From the NCBI GenBank assembly GCA_905234245.1, contig CAJOGN010000003.1, positions 1 to 63,918 on the forward strand: a DNA stretch of 63,918 nucleotides, read 5' to 3'. Position 1 is the stretch's first letter, and each line of letters opens with the position of its first letter. This DNA is from an uncultured Lachnospiraceae bacterium (GTDB lineage Bacteria; Bacillota; Clostridia; Lachnospirales; Lachnospiraceae). This document shows positions 34,506-43,016 of the stretch, piece by piece. Under the pieces are notes generated by a model. That model saw nothing but the letters and a program-made list of their open reading frames with translations, made no database searches and was not told where the DNA came from. Made by a program: the position numbers and the translations under genes.

Positions 34506-35176
34506 TAATTATTTCCTCCTTGATTTGGAATCGGTCTTACTCCTGTAAAATGAAATGCCGAAGTAAAACCATTAACTTCATTAGGTTGTCCGCCCGGAGT
34601 CGGGTTTACAAAAGTTGGTTTGGGATTAGGTTCAGGATCCGGAGGTGTTTCCACAACGAACGCATCTGCATTATCCGCAGAATACGCTGTTACGAAATCT
34701 TCTGCTCCTAAAATTTTATCCCCTTCCATCTTAAGGTCTTTTGTAATCATGGAATTGATAAAATCTCTCTTTGCTGCCTGACTGGTAAACTTCTTACCAC
34801 TGGCAAATTCTTTCACGGCAAATTCATACGCCTGTTTCTTTAACTGGCTCTTATATGCTTTAGTATCTGCATCGTACTTACCTTGTAAATCGGTGAAGCT
34901 TGTTTGCAGTGCTTGTAGACTTTCCTGATTGGTTCCGGCTGCTTCCAAATCTTTTCTAAGCTGTTCCAAGTCCCCATCACGTTGAGTTATGGTACTATTC
35001 AGAGTTTCGATCTGATTATTTAGACCCTTAATATCATCGTCATACTTGTGCTTCGAAACATAATTGCCTTCGTTGATATCAACGAATTTAGCATTATTAG
35101 ATTTCACAGCGGCTTTAAACTGTTCCAGTGTAAGCGTACCGTTTTCAGCACCTTCAAAGAGCTGCTCAATTGTCAT
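34505..35176 (-). CDS. scaffolding protein (GP20-like)
   Basis: 223 aa. Acidic helical N-terminus, long coiled coil (residues ~40-120: DDIKGLNNQIETLNSTITQR and on), and a Pro/Asn-rich C-terminus. It matches the minor structural/scaffold family (GP20) found just before A118-type capsids. It directs capsid assembly and is then lost. Confidence 0.85.
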   Translation of the reverse strand: MTIEQLFEGAENGTLTLEQFKAAVKSNNAKFVDINEGNYVSKHKYDDDIKGLNNQIETLNSTITQRDGDLEQLRKDLEAAGTNQESLQALQTSFTDLQGKYDADTKAYKSQLKKQAYEFAVKEFASGKKFTSQAAKRDFINSMITKDLKMEGDKILGAEDFVTAYSADNADAFVVETPPDPEPNPKPTFVNPTPGGQPNEVNGFTSAFHFTGVRPIPNQGGNN

Positions 35177-35209
35177 GTTACAAATTCCTCCTAATATTCT
35201 TTATATCTG

Positions 35210-35269
35210 TTATTTATATTGCCGGATTACAGTGTCCGGGTGAATATACATAGATTTAATCGTCCCCAT
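35210..35269 (-). CDS. possible 19-aa peptide (MGTIKSMYIHPDTVIRQYK)
   Basis: Short frame in the 120-bp gap between the scaffold and the XhlA-like gene; no clear ribosome binding site. The frame is open further upstream (to the stop at about 35303) but with no standard start codon. The proline-and-histidine-containing pattern looks protein-like. The rest of the gap shows nothing else. Confidence 0.25.
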   Translation of the reverse strand: MGTIKSMYIHPDTVIRQYK

Positions 35270-35298
35270 GTTAGACTCTATGATAAAAGACTTTATGT

Positions 35299-35547
35299 CT
35301 ACTTATCTGCTGGTGTCATATTTAATTCGTGAAATATAGTTTTAATCTGGTTCTCCATAACAGGTATTCGAACAGCAAAGTTGTTATGCTTTTTAACTTC
35401 TTCTGTCAAATGGTCAATCTTAGCCTCAGTGACGGCTTGAGATGTTTCTAGCTTATGCGCTATCTCTTTATTGCTTGAATAGTTAGTTATTATGACTCCT
35501 ATCAATGCCAACCCACCAACTATAAGCGAAGAAAGTATGCTCTCCAA
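35299..35547 (-). CDS. XhlA-like small membrane protein
   Basis: 82 aa. One membrane segment at the N-terminus (about residues 5-22) and then a heptad helix (LETSQAVTEAKIDHLTEEVK). This resembles haemolysin XhlA-type phage proteins. It starts with TTG at 35547, 6 nt after AAGGAG. A long hairpin (35565-35612) lies directly upstream in its leader. Confidence 0.7.
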   Translation of the reverse strand: MESILSSLIVGGLALIGVIITNYSSNKEIAHKLETSQAVTEAKIDHLTEEVKKHNNFAVRIPVMENQIKTIFHELNMTPADK

Positions 35548-35564
35548 ATTATTCTCCTTATATG

Positions 35565-35612
35565 AAAACTGATATGTATAGAGCGGTCCGGAACTCTAAA
35601 CATATCAGTTTT
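35565..35612 (-). promoter_or_regulatory. long hairpin in the leader of the scaffold-capsid operon
   Basis: 13-bp perfect stem (35565-35577 with 35600-35612), an A-A mismatch, 5 bp (35579-35583 with 35594-35598), 10-nt loop containing the palindrome TCCGGA (35587-35592). It stands between a promoter (35647-35675) and the TTG start of 35547. It may be an RNase III-type processing site, a weak attenuator, or a dimerising loop. Confidence 0.6.
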
Positions 35613-35620
35613 CGCGCGAA
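35611..35620. other. GC palindrome TTCGCGCGAA next to the hairpin
   Basis: Perfect 10-bp palindrome with CGCGCG, which stands out in this A+T-rich genome. It lies between the promoter and the hairpin. Possible binding site for a DNA-binding protein; otherwise unexplained. Confidence 0.45.
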
Positions 35621-35646
35621 TTAAACTGTATATATTTACATTGTTT

Positions 35647-35675
35647 ATTATACTATATATTTATGGTATTGTAAA
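35647..35675 (-). promoter_or_regulatory. promoter of scaffold-capsid operon (TTTACA, 17 bp, TATAAT)
   Basis: Consensus -10 and -35 with 17-bp spacing, the same TATAAATATATAG-type spacer as the family. Transcript would start near 35640 and include the hairpin. Confidence 0.8.
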
Positions 35676-35679
35676 TAAC

Positions 35680-36897
35680 TTATTTGGTAGAAATTCTTCG
35701 ATAACCAGATACAGTCAACTTATCTTTTCGTTCGCTTATACCAGCAGCTTTACTGAATGCATTATACTGTTGAACATACTTATTCACTTTTCTTTGGTAT
35801 TCTTTAGCAAGTTCATCATCCTTCATTTGTCTAGCTGCTATTTGACCATCCTTAGCTTGACGAACCTTAAGAGCAAGTTGGTTCTGATATTGTAAACAAC
35901 CATAACCTGTTAGGTGTCTACCATTTGGAAATGTATAACCCACTTCGTTATCAGCTAATATTTGTTTTAATTGTGCGTCTGTAAAATTCTGCTTAGCATG
36001 ACCTATTATTATACTATAAGCAAGATGTTTACAGTTCAACTCTCCTATGGCTCTTGGGAATCCAGCATATGTCCTACCCTGAACATCTTTACAAGACATA
36101 CCACTTTGCATTCGTTCAAACTGTTCTTTTGTAAATTGGTGACCTTGCACAGAAGCATGGTCTGGAGCAGGATTAAAATGTGCCGTTAATTCTATGCCAT
36201 CTGCCCCAAACTCTTCACCCGTAGCATTCTGAACCTGTTGATTAACTTGACGTATACCATCCAATATGTTTCGCTTTACTGCCGTATCTAATCTTTGAGT
36301 ATAACCAGAATCCCAAGCTAATCGTCTGATACCACTATCTACCAACTGTTTCATAGATCTTCTTATAGCAGTTTGATAATCAATAATGCCGGATTGAGAT
36401 GCTTGAATAGCTTGATCTATGGTTGTTTTGTAAGTAGACTCAACGGACCTAAATACCTTTCGTTTACCTGTTATGGAATCATGTGTTACCATACCAATCA
36501 TCTTAGAATTGGATAAATTAACATAAGTATTAGAAGTCTGGACAGCAATAGCATTTACAATCTGCTGAATTCGTTTATTCTCTGCAAATGGTATATATGG
36601 AAGTTCCCTATAATCATAAAATGGTTTGACGTCTAAATAAGAATCCCGAGCTACTTCTTCAATAATGCGTCTTATATCACGAACCTGGAGATTTGTTATT
36701 CGTGATAATTCTTTGTTTAATTTTTGAGCATCTACACCCATCTCAAACATCATGCGTAATCGCCATAAATCAGACTTGGACATGGTTCCTATCTGTCCAA
36801 GTCTGTTGGCGATTAATTGAAGAACGAATGTATTGATGGCTTCCTGACGATCCACAATAGGTTGTATTAAGTTGTTTATAGCATCATCACTTAACAT
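35680..36897 (-). CDS. minor capsid / head morphogenesis protein (A118-like)
   Basis: 405 aa. Long helices in the N-terminal half; then HFNPAPDHASVQGHQFTKEQ, the signature of the Phage_min_cap2 family, and GFPRAIGELNCKHLAYSI. Start taken at 36897 because GGAG is at the right distance and it overlaps the 41-aa gene stop (TAATG). It is packaged or bound near the portal. Confidence 0.87.
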   Translation of the reverse strand: MLSDDAINNLIQPIVDRQEAINTFVLQLIANRLGQIGTMSKSDLWRLRMMFEMGVDAQKLNKELSRITNLQVRDIRRIIEEVARDSYLDVKPFYDYRELPYIPFAENKRIQQIVNAIAVQTSNTYVNLSNSKMIGMVTHDSITGKRKVFRSVESTYKTTIDQAIQASQSGIIDYQTAIRRSMKQLVDSGIRRLAWDSGYTQRLDTAVKRNILDGIRQVNQQVQNATGEEFGADGIELTAHFNPAPDHASVQGHQFTKEQFERMQSGMSCKDVQGRTYAGFPRAIGELNCKHLAYSIIIGHAKQNFTDAQLKQILADNEVGYTFPNGRHLTGYGCLQYQNQLALKVRQAKDGQIAARQMKDDELAKEYQRKVNKYVQQYNAFSKAAGISERKDKLTVSGYRRISTK

Positions 36898-37022
36898 TAG
36901 GCTTCTCCGCAATTACGACAATCAGGATCTTTGTAAAACCAATGACACCAAGCACAACAAAAGGTTACCGCCCAACCAGAACAATCTCTATTGCATGTTA
37001 AACAAGGACACTGGTTTTCCAT
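36897..37022 (-). CDS. 41-aa cysteine-rich zinc-binding protein
   Basis: MENQCPCLTCNRDCSGWAVT, then FCCAWC, and CRNCG. Nine Cys in 41 residues. It sits between portal and minor capsid with its stop overlapping the next ATG. Likely two zinc sites; function unknown. Confidence 0.72.
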   Translation of the reverse strand: MENQCPCLTCNRDCSGWAVTFCCAWCHWFYKDPDCRNCGEA

Positions 37023-37025
37023 GTC

Positions 37026-38672
37026 TTACTCCTTTTCTGGATTATTAAGATCCGGATTCATAGCCATTTCATTACTCATATCCTGCATTGTCTCATCCTG
37101 TATCTTAGCAAGTGCTTCCTGGGCCTGTCTCTCTGTTTCACCGAAGTACCACATTCTGTTCTCAAGTTTACTTGCAAGACCATTCTGCTGAAGAGTTATA
37201 CGCTTAGACAATTCCATGTCCACATCTACTATAATACTATCATCCCACTCAAAGTTGACATCGTATTCACCTTCCGGAGTAATTTCATACAGCGTACAAT
37301 ACACATTCATGATATAAATAACTTCCCGAAGTGTATCTTCAATGGACTGCTGAATATCTGCGTTGGTCTGATAACTTCTTTGCTTAAGAATCTTAAGTTC
37401 AGTGGCAGTTCTTGCAATGTCAGCACTGTCAGAAAGTGTACCTCTACTGATACCGCATACGTCCTCAATTCTCATAAGAATCGTATTAAGACCTTGTATA
37501 TAACTCGTATCACGAAGTGTTGGTGCATACGGTTGGTAAGTATCACCTTCAGCACCCAGGTCTACCTTACGATATAACCTGCTTTGCATAGCACCCAGAC
37601 GCTCCACAGTGTTACCCTTGGCATCCACTATTGTCTTTAGAGCATCTCGGTCAATATCAATAGCAAGTTCACCACCTTCATATTCCCATAACATTCTGGA
37701 ATATTGCATATCGGCATCTTTTATGAGACTAACTGCTCTACTATAACCGCTAACACCTAACGGACTGGAAGGATCCACTGTATTAGCTTCCGGCATACGG
37801 AAATATGCAAATAGAGGCTGAGTAACATTTCTTATAACCGTGCTAGGTTGAAGAGTAGCCCACTCCGGGATCTCTGTAAGAGAAACTTCTTGGCCTAAAT
37901 CCACACCAGTCATATCACCTTGTAAATTGGTATTAGAGGTAGACCTATATGCTTTATTGACTATTCTAACACTATTGCCTTCCCATTTATGGTATTCAAG
38001 TCTTCTGTATACTGTATTCTTATCTGCTTTGGTTTGAAGGAAAGCTGCTTCTGTTATCTTACCAGTAGCATCAAAAGATAACGGATAAAACGCATCGGCT
38101 TGAATATAATCAAATTCTATTGTGTAGGTTGTCTGTGCATCTTCGGATTCGTTCTTTACCACATACGGCTTAATAACAAGACCACCCTTAGCAATACCAT
38201 ATTCAATCTGCTTCCGTAACTGTTTCTTTAATTTTTCATATTGAGAATTAAGAAACTCAGCCCTATCTGTGGAACCTATAGGTCTATCTTCTATAATTGT
38301 AGGGGGCTCTGCTGTGGGCACTAAAATACCAAATAGGTTAGGTTTGGGTTCCTCATAATTAGGATTGTCCACTTCCACTTCTTCCGTTGGTGTGGTTATT
38401 TCTGAATTAAACTCAATAAGAGCTGTTCGTGCTTTTTCACTTGCAATCATTGCTGGAAGTCCTAACGAAACAACTCTTGACGGATCTGCTGTGGACGGTT
38501 CATGAACCCACTGTGCTTCTCCTTTATAAAGATCCGACCAAGTTTGAATAGCTTGCTCCATCTTGCTGGAGATAACAGGAGTTACATGAAGGGTCTGCTC
38601 AATTGTTCTTGCACCAATCATAGTTTTTAAAATCTCCCTTAATCTGTAAGATATTGTTGACCAAAATGACAT
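37026..38672 (-). CDS. portal protein (A118-type)
   Basis: 548 aa. N-terminus resembles A118 portals (SFWSTISYRLREILKTMIGA), a core with EFDYIQADAFYPLSFDATG and a C-terminal helical crown (DVDMELSKRITLQQNGLASK). It forms the dodecameric DNA gate of the capsid and lies next to minor capsid and terminase as usual. Confidence 0.9.
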   Translation of the reverse strand: MSFWSTISYRLREILKTMIGARTIEQTLHVTPVISSKMEQAIQTWSDLYKGEAQWVHEPSTADPSRVVSLGLPAMIASEKARTALIEFNSEITTPTEEVEVDNPNYEEPKPNLFGILVPTAEPPTIIEDRPIGSTDRAEFLNSQYEKLKKQLRKQIEYGIAKGGLVIKPYVVKNESEDAQTTYTIEFDYIQADAFYPLSFDATGKITEAAFLQTKADKNTVYRRLEYHKWEGNSVRIVNKAYRSTSNTNLQGDMTGVDLGQEVSLTEIPEWATLQPSTVIRNVTQPLFAYFRMPEANTVDPSSPLGVSGYSRAVSLIKDADMQYSRMLWEYEGGELAIDIDRDALKTIVDAKGNTVERLGAMQSRLYRKVDLGAEGDTYQPYAPTLRDTSYIQGLNTILMRIEDVCGISRGTLSDSADIARTATELKILKQRSYQTNADIQQSIEDTLREVIYIMNVYCTLYEITPEGEYDVNFEWDDSIIVDVDMELSKRITLQQNGLASKLENRMWYFGETERQAQEALAKIQDETMQDMSNEMAMNPDLNNPEKE

Positions 38673-39292
38673 TATTCAGTTTCCTCCGTCATTCCATTCA
38701 TATACTTTATATATCTTACCGGACCTTTATAATCATCTAATGTATGCGCATAAAATAATACCAACTCAGGTTGTAAACGTCTTAACATCTCTTCATAACC
38801 TTCATTAAATAATTTGCGCATCTCTTTGTTCTGCATGCAACCGACGTTGCTGACAGCTACCACAGAACCTTCTGGCTCTCCGTCAAAACACCATTCAAAG
38901 CTATCCTTCCATCCCCAGGTTATAGTAGGTATAACTTTTAATCCGTTCTCCTGCCAGTATGCTGCACACCAATGCTTTCTATAATGATTGAATATCTGTA
39001 CCGCTCTTGGAAAGTTTACATAAACGGAAAACTCTGGTGAAAGTACACAATTAAATTTTCTCAAATATGGTACATAGATATTTGGTGTATTCCATACTCT
39101 TTCAAACTGATAATCATCTAAAAAGAAATGTACTCCTGTATTAGGTGCTGCCTTTACAGTTGTTTTGACATAATTAAACCCGAGCCAATAATGAGTATTG
39201 ATTTCATTCTTTTGAGTAGGAGCTATGACTGGTATATCATAGTCTCCTACTCCTGGATATAATCTATCTTGTAAGTTTAAATACTGGGACAT
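38672..39292 (-). CDS. DUF4417 protein
   Basis: 206 aa. Matches the DUF4417 family found in phages: GVHFFLDDYQFERVWNTPNI, ENGLKVIPTITWGWKDSFEW, then GSVVAVSNVGCM. This family has a TIM-barrel-like fold and its function is unknown. Position between portal and the MGRG proteins. Confidence 0.8.
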   Translation of the reverse strand: MSQYLNLQDRLYPGVGDYDIPVIAPTQKNEINTHYWLGFNYVKTTVKAAPNTGVHFFLDDYQFERVWNTPNIYVPYLRKFNCVLSPEFSVYVNFPRAVQIFNHYRKHWCAAYWQENGLKVIPTITWGWKDSFEWCFDGEPEGSVVAVSNVGCMQNKEMRKLFNEGYEEMLRRLQPELVLFYAHTLDDYKGPVRYIKYMNGMTEETE

Positions 39293-39651
39293 TATCTCCT
39301 TCTATTTCTTAAACGAACCTGGAATGTTTCGGAACGATATTCTGTATCTGTTTCATATTCCATTCTACCCGTTTCATCATCATATCCGATAGGAATACGC
39401 ACATTAACATGATACTGAGCCTCCACATCACCAAACTCTCCGTCTCCCGGATTTGAAATAATACGGAATGAATCTACGCCAGCAGAGGTCTCACCGTCTC
39501 CTAAATTGTATCTTATATAATCATCTATTTGATTCTCAACTTCTTGCTGGCCTACATATTCTCTGGATGATCTGACTCTTTCGTCGACACTTTGATTAGA
39601 AGTTGAACCGCTGCCTGTCAACCGCCTTGCTGATAAAGTTCCTCTACCCAT
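39292..39651 (-). CDS. MGRG-tagged protein 3
   Basis: 119 aa. N-terminus MGRGTLSARR, the same as the two upstream neighbours; the rest (beta-like, VEAQYHVNVRIPIGYDDETG) is unrelated. The start at 39651 overlaps the previous stop (TAATG). Likely a packaging- or assembly-associated protein whose first ~10 residues are a shared tag. Confidence 0.8.
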   Translation of the reverse strand: MGRGTLSARRLTGSGSTSNQSVDERVRSSREYVGQQEVENQIDDYIRYNLGDGETSAGVDSFRIISNPGDGEFGDVEAQYHVNVRIPIGYDDETGRMEYETDTEYRSETFQVRLRNRRR

Positions 39652-40025
39652 TATGATTTCCTCCGTCTTCTCCACTTTGTTATATCCGGTTCCAAATTGG
39701 CAACCCGTTGTGCAACATTAAAATAACCCCGAGCCGCGGTAGTACCTCCACCGAAAGACGCAGTTCCGTCAGAACTCACATCCCGAATATATAGCTCTAT
39801 TCCACGTCCAGACAGCCCGGTATCCAAAACATATTCTCTTACAGTGCCTGGAATAGAACCAGGTCTTTGTAAATATAATGACTCCTTTTGTAAATCAATA
39901 TCTCTTCGTAAAGAAGTTTCTATGGCACGAAAAGACTCCATCTGAGATTGTGTCGCCCTTTGTGTATTTGTATTTCCTCTACCACCAGACTCACGTCTAG
40001 ATGCACTTAATTGACCACGTCCCAT
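39651..40025 (-). CDS. MGRG-tagged protein 2
   Basis: 124 aa. N-terminus MGRGQLSASRRESGGRGN, then helical with a beta middle and a basic C-terminus (KWRRRRKS). It shares only the N-terminal tag with its neighbours. Encoded between terminase/HNH-free packaging genes and the portal. Confidence 0.8.
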   Translation of the reverse strand: MGRGQLSASRRESGGRGNTNTQRATQSQMESFRAIETSLRRDIDLQKESLYLQRPGSIPGTVREYVLDTGLSGRGIELYIRDVSSDGTASFGGGTTAARGYFNVAQRVANLEPDITKWRRRRKS

Positions 40026-40044
40026 CTTATTATACCTCCACCTA

Positions 40045-40332
40045 TCAGACCTTAAAATTGTATTTCTTCTTCAGATAGTCATAAATATCATCCAGTGTTA
40101 TATCTCTCATATACCAGGCACCGTGATCCTGCTGATATTTATTGGTAAGTAACTTATCATGATTCATTTCTGCAGCATAATCATACTCATCTAAGTTTTG
40201 ACCGGCATACTGCTCTATCTGATATCTTCCGTCACGTTCTACGATCAGAGTATCTACCACAGTCTTATCAAAACTATCATAAGGCCTAGAATTAGTATTC
40301 ACCCTTGAAGCATTTAAAGTTCCACGTCCCAT
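40045..40332 (-). CDS. MGRG-tagged protein 1
   Basis: 95 aa. N-terminus MGRGTLNASRVN, then an unrelated acidic/Tyr-rich domain (EQYAGQNLDEYDYAAEMNHD). Its own promoter (40374-40402) and shared leader motif (ACACTATTAAACAGGAGG). Confidence 0.8.
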   Translation of the reverse strand: MGRGTLNASRVNTNSRPYDSFDKTVVDTLIVERDGRYQIEQYAGQNLDEYDYAAEMNHDKLLTNKYQQDHGAWYMRDITLDDIYDYLKKKYNFKV

Positions 40333-40373
40333 TTTATGTCCTCCTGTTTAATAGTGTTATTTAACTATTAAAC

Positions 40374-40402
40374 ATTATACTACTTATTTATTTATATGTA
40401 AA
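40374..40402 (-). promoter_or_regulatory. phage promoter family member before the MGRG genes
   Basis: TTTACA, 17 bp, TATAAT, then GTTTAATAG. It drives MGRG proteins and probably portal. Confidence 0.85.
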
Positions 40403-40405
40403 GTA

Positions 40406-40579
40406 TTATTTTACCTCTTCCAAGAATTCTTTATCCAGGTAATAATCTTCATCCAGTTCAGACATAACACCATACATATCTAATTCTTTATCATAATCAG
40501 TGACTTTGTAGACTTTTCCTTTCTCATATGCAATTGAATCCGGACCAATATACTTTACCTTACCGCCTACCTTAATCAT
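40406..40579 (-). CDS. small SH3-like protein
   Basis: 57 aa, MIKVGGKVKYIGPDSIAYEK, then a YGVMSELDEDYYLD end. Beta-barrel character (VKYIG, KGKVYKVT). Possible SH3-like DNA or protein binder. Start at 40579 has AAAGGA upstream; a longer frame exists. Confidence 0.7.
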   Translation of the reverse strand: MIKVGGKVKYIGPDSIAYEKGKVYKVTDYDKELDMYGVMSELDEDYYLDKEFLEEVK

Positions 40580-40580
40580 A

Positions 40581-41090
40581 TCATTTTCCTTTCTTATATA
40601 CCTTGATAAATGCTTCTCTAATCTTACCATCAGGACCTTGGACCCAATGTACTTCTCTTTCTAATGTTACGTCTCCTCTTGTGATAGTAGCCATACCTGC
40701 ACAGTGTTGCCACTCCCAGGCATCACCACCATATTTATTGGCATATTTTTCCGCCATACGAAATGGTCTAGAAACACCTTTCCCAGCAAACACATTCACC
40801 TTGGTTATGGATGTACCTTCTTTAAAAGTGTACCTCTTATGGGTACCGAGCCTGAGTACATCACTGGTTTTATTTGCTTCTTCAGCTGGGATATCGTCTG
40901 TATAAAGATTCTTTGGTAATTTACCATTCAGCCTATCTGTCTCATCCTGTTGCTTAGCAAGCTGTCTTTCCTTATTCTTCTCATCCTGTTGAGTCTGTAA
41001 AAAGCGTTTTATACCACTTTCTTTAGATTCACCTTCTTTGAGAGGTACATGGACACCGTTTACAGTTATCCATTCTGTTATCTTCTCCAT
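40581..41090 (-). CDS. hypothetical protein near terminase
   Basis: 169 aa. A helical charged N-half (KRFLQTQQDEKNKERQLAKQ) and a C-terminal domain with VHWVQGPDGKIREAFIKVY, which resembles the toxin-like C-terminal domains sometimes fused to minor capsid proteins. Not assigned. Confidence 0.65.
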   Translation of the reverse strand: MEKITEWITVNGVHVPLKEGESKESGIKRFLQTQQDEKNKERQLAKQQDETDRLNGKLPKNLYTDDIPAEEANKTSDVLRLGTHKRYTFKEGTSITKVNVFAGKGVSRPFRMAEKYANKYGGDAWEWQHCAGMATITRGDVTLEREVHWVQGPDGKIREAFIKVYKKGK

Positions 41091-41125
41091 AATATTATAT
41101 TACATATTTCCTTTCCTGTAAACCG

Positions 41126-41281
41126 TTATTTTTCTATCCAAGGAATTAATACCTGTAATACACTTATGACAATATCATATGCTTGTTCTAATTGCTCTTT
41201 ATCTTCTGGTTCTACGTCATCTCTATTACGAAGCCATTCTCTTTCTGATTCCATCAATTCTTTTGTACGATTCAATGTCAT
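41126..41281 (-). CDS. 51-aa helical protein downstream of the large terminase
   Basis: MTLNRTKELMESEREWLRNR, then helical with an acidic middle. It has AAAGGG before the ATG at 41281 and begins 1 nt after the terminase stop. A small accessory to packaging is possible; no family known. Confidence 0.6.
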   Translation of the reverse strand: MTLNRTKELMESEREWLRNRDDVEPEDKEQLEQAYDIVISVLQVLIPWIEK

Positions 41282-41282
41282 A

Positions 41283-42587
41283 TTAATTACCCTTTCTATT
41301 AGCATACTTCTCCATAGCATATCTGGTAGCATCAATACTATGATTATCTGCATCTGGATAAGCACTTATAAAATTACCATCTTTATCCTGTTCGTATTCA
41401 TAATTGACGAATTCCCTAAATACATTAGGACACCGCCTTTTGTCTATGTAAATATGTCTGAGACCTTGGAGCCACTTAATACCATAACGAACACTGTCTG
41501 GTCCTTTATCCGCACCTCGTATCCATGCTCCGTATGCTTTAAAGTCCATGACGGATTTAGGTTCAGCACTATCTGCTATTACCAATTCATCACGTCGTAT
41601 TTTCTTCTCCTCATCATACAGTATGTTGAACACTGTTTCATTTCGTGTTTGCATTGTTCTGTATTCATCAAATATATATAGGTCCAAATGCTTCTTGTCA
41701 AAGTGCATTTTAACAAACTGAAACGGATCCTTAGCAAATCCCCAGTCTATGCCATTGTATATATGGTCAAATGTTTGATAAAGAGGTACTTCCTTAATTA
41801 TATTACCATACGGATCTTCTATGCCAACAAGTTCTGTCATATCCAGATCTGCCACATTAGCAAACACATCGCCACCGGTACCAACTGGCACCCCCATATA
41901 TTCATGCTCATATGCTCTCGGGTTGATCTCTTTAAGCTCTTCGGCTTCTTCTATAAACTGTTCGCCAAGCCACTTTCTGGGTACATTTAAATAGGTATTG
42001 GATACTACCAATGTATTATCACGAGTTTCTGCTACCTCAGCATATTCATTTGCCCAGTTGTTTCTACTGATGGGTGGGTTGAAACTTCTGAAGTCCCAAA
42101 ACAGTTCACCACCACGCATGGTTGACTGAGTAGTTGTTCTAAGTTCATTTTCACCAGCATACTGATCTAATTCCTCAAACCAAGTAATACCAATATATCC
42201 AAATGTGGGTTTGATGGATTTGACTTTACCAGGATCATCCAAGCCCCTAAAGTAAATACACTGTCCAGTTGGTATATACACTATTGGGTTAGCATAAGAC
42301 TTTGGTATATGAAATAAACTATCTAGACCTAATTGATTGATACCCCACACCACCTGTGAATAAATACTGTTCTGAATAGTATTACTTACCTTACGAAAAC
42401 AGACAGCATGAACGGTGGAATATTGCATAATAATAAGCGGAATAGCAATACCAATGAACGAAGATTTGGTACTGCCTCTTCCGCCTTTGAATACATAATG
42501 AGTATGCCCATGCTTAAATATATCTTTCAAAACATCGGCATACATCGGGATTATACAATCTTTTAATGGTATATTTATTTTTGGCAT
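41283..42587 (-). CDS. terL: terminase large subunit
   Basis: 434 aa. ATPase Walker A GGRGSTKS (about 33), Walker B-like YIGITWFEELDQ, and a C-terminal nuclease domain with PLYQTFDHIYNGIDWGFAKD and ELVIADSAEPKSV (catalytic Asp residues). Packages DNA into the procapsid. It directly follows the tRNA cluster and has no visible ribosome binding site; the first ATG (42587) gives the normal family start, with a TTG 7 codons upstream. Confidence 0.93.
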   Translation of the reverse strand: MPKINIPLKDCIIPMYADVLKDIFKHGHTHYVFKGGRGSTKSSFIGIAIPLIIMQYSTVHAVCFRKVSNTIQNSIYSQVVWGINQLGLDSLFHIPKSYANPIVYIPTGQCIYFRGLDDPGKVKSIKPTFGYIGITWFEELDQYAGENELRTTTQSTMRGGELFWDFRSFNPPISRNNWANEYAEVAETRDNTLVVSNTYLNVPRKWLGEQFIEEAEELKEINPRAYEHEYMGVPVGTGGDVFANVADLDMTELVGIEDPYGNIIKEVPLYQTFDHIYNGIDWGFAKDPFQFVKMHFDKKHLDLYIFDEYRTMQTRNETVFNILYDEEKKIRRDELVIADSAEPKSVMDFKAYGAWIRGADKGPDSVRYGIKWLQGLRHIYIDKRRCPNVFREFVNYEYEQDKDGNFISAYPDADNHSIDATRYAMEKYANRKGN

Positions 42588-42618
42588 AATTACGAATCTA
42601 CACTGCAATGTACTGTAA

Positions 42619-42728
42619 AGGATAGTCCAGGAGTCGAACCTGGATTAGAATGATATATTCGGAGCCTTACCCGATAACTCTGTCATGAATATACCACTCT
42701 TCGTGCACTGCCGTTGTGCTAACTACCC
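42619..42728 (-). tRNA. degenerate or interrupted tRNA-like gene with long insertion
   Basis: The acceptor strands pair over 7 bp (GGGTAGT 42722-42728 with ACTATCC 42620-42626, one G-U). A D-arm (GCAC AACGGCA GTGC) and a clean T-arm (CCAGG TTCGACT CCTGG) are present, but the part between them is 61 nt instead of about 22. The insertion carries a hairpin with an D-arm-like core (GAGTTATCGGGTAAGGCTC) and I find no proper 5-bp/7-nt anticodon arm. It may be a chimera or remnant of two tRNA genes. Confidence 0.5.
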
Positions 42729-42740
42729 ACATTCGGCACC

Positions 42741-42768
42741 CAGGCTTAATAGCGTGAGTGCCTTAGGA
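42741..42768 (-). other. 28-nt hairpin between tRNA genes
   Basis: GGCACTC with GGGTGCC (7 bp, one G-U) around a 14-nt loop. It could be a processing element in the tRNA transcript. Confidence 0.35.
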
Positions 42769-42801
42769 TATAAGAAAGGAGGCAAGCAAAACAACTTACC
42801 A

Positions 42802-42873
42802 CAGCCCCTATTGGATTCGAACCAATGTATTGAGGGATCAAAACCCTCTGCCTTACCGCTTGGCGAAGGGACT
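42802..42873 (-). tRNA. tRNA-Gln (anticodon TTG)
   Basis: Acceptor AGTCCCT / AGGGGCT (7 bp, one G-U), D-arm GCCA AGCGGTAA GGC, anticodon stem GAGGG / CCCTC with loop TTTTGAT (anticodon TTG), T-arm ATTGG TTCGAAT CCAAT. The CCA end is not encoded. It reads CAA codons. Confidence 0.9.
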
Positions 42874-42878
42874 ATACT

Positions 42879-42905
42879 CCAGGCAAAGGAAGTCAATTTG
42901 CCTGG
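42879..42905 (-). other. perfect 9-bp hairpin upstream of tRNA-Gln
   Basis: CCAGGCAAA / TTTGCCTGG with a 9-nt loop. No U-run follows, so it is not a terminator; it could guide RNA processing of the tRNA precursor. Confidence 0.4.
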
Positions 42906-43016
42906 ATATTGGCTACCGGAACGCTTGCCATTGCGTATTTAGGTGATTTCATAAGCATATAACAGGAGCTTCTCCTTTCATAATATTAATATAAAATCAT
43001 ACCATCCGGCTTGGTA

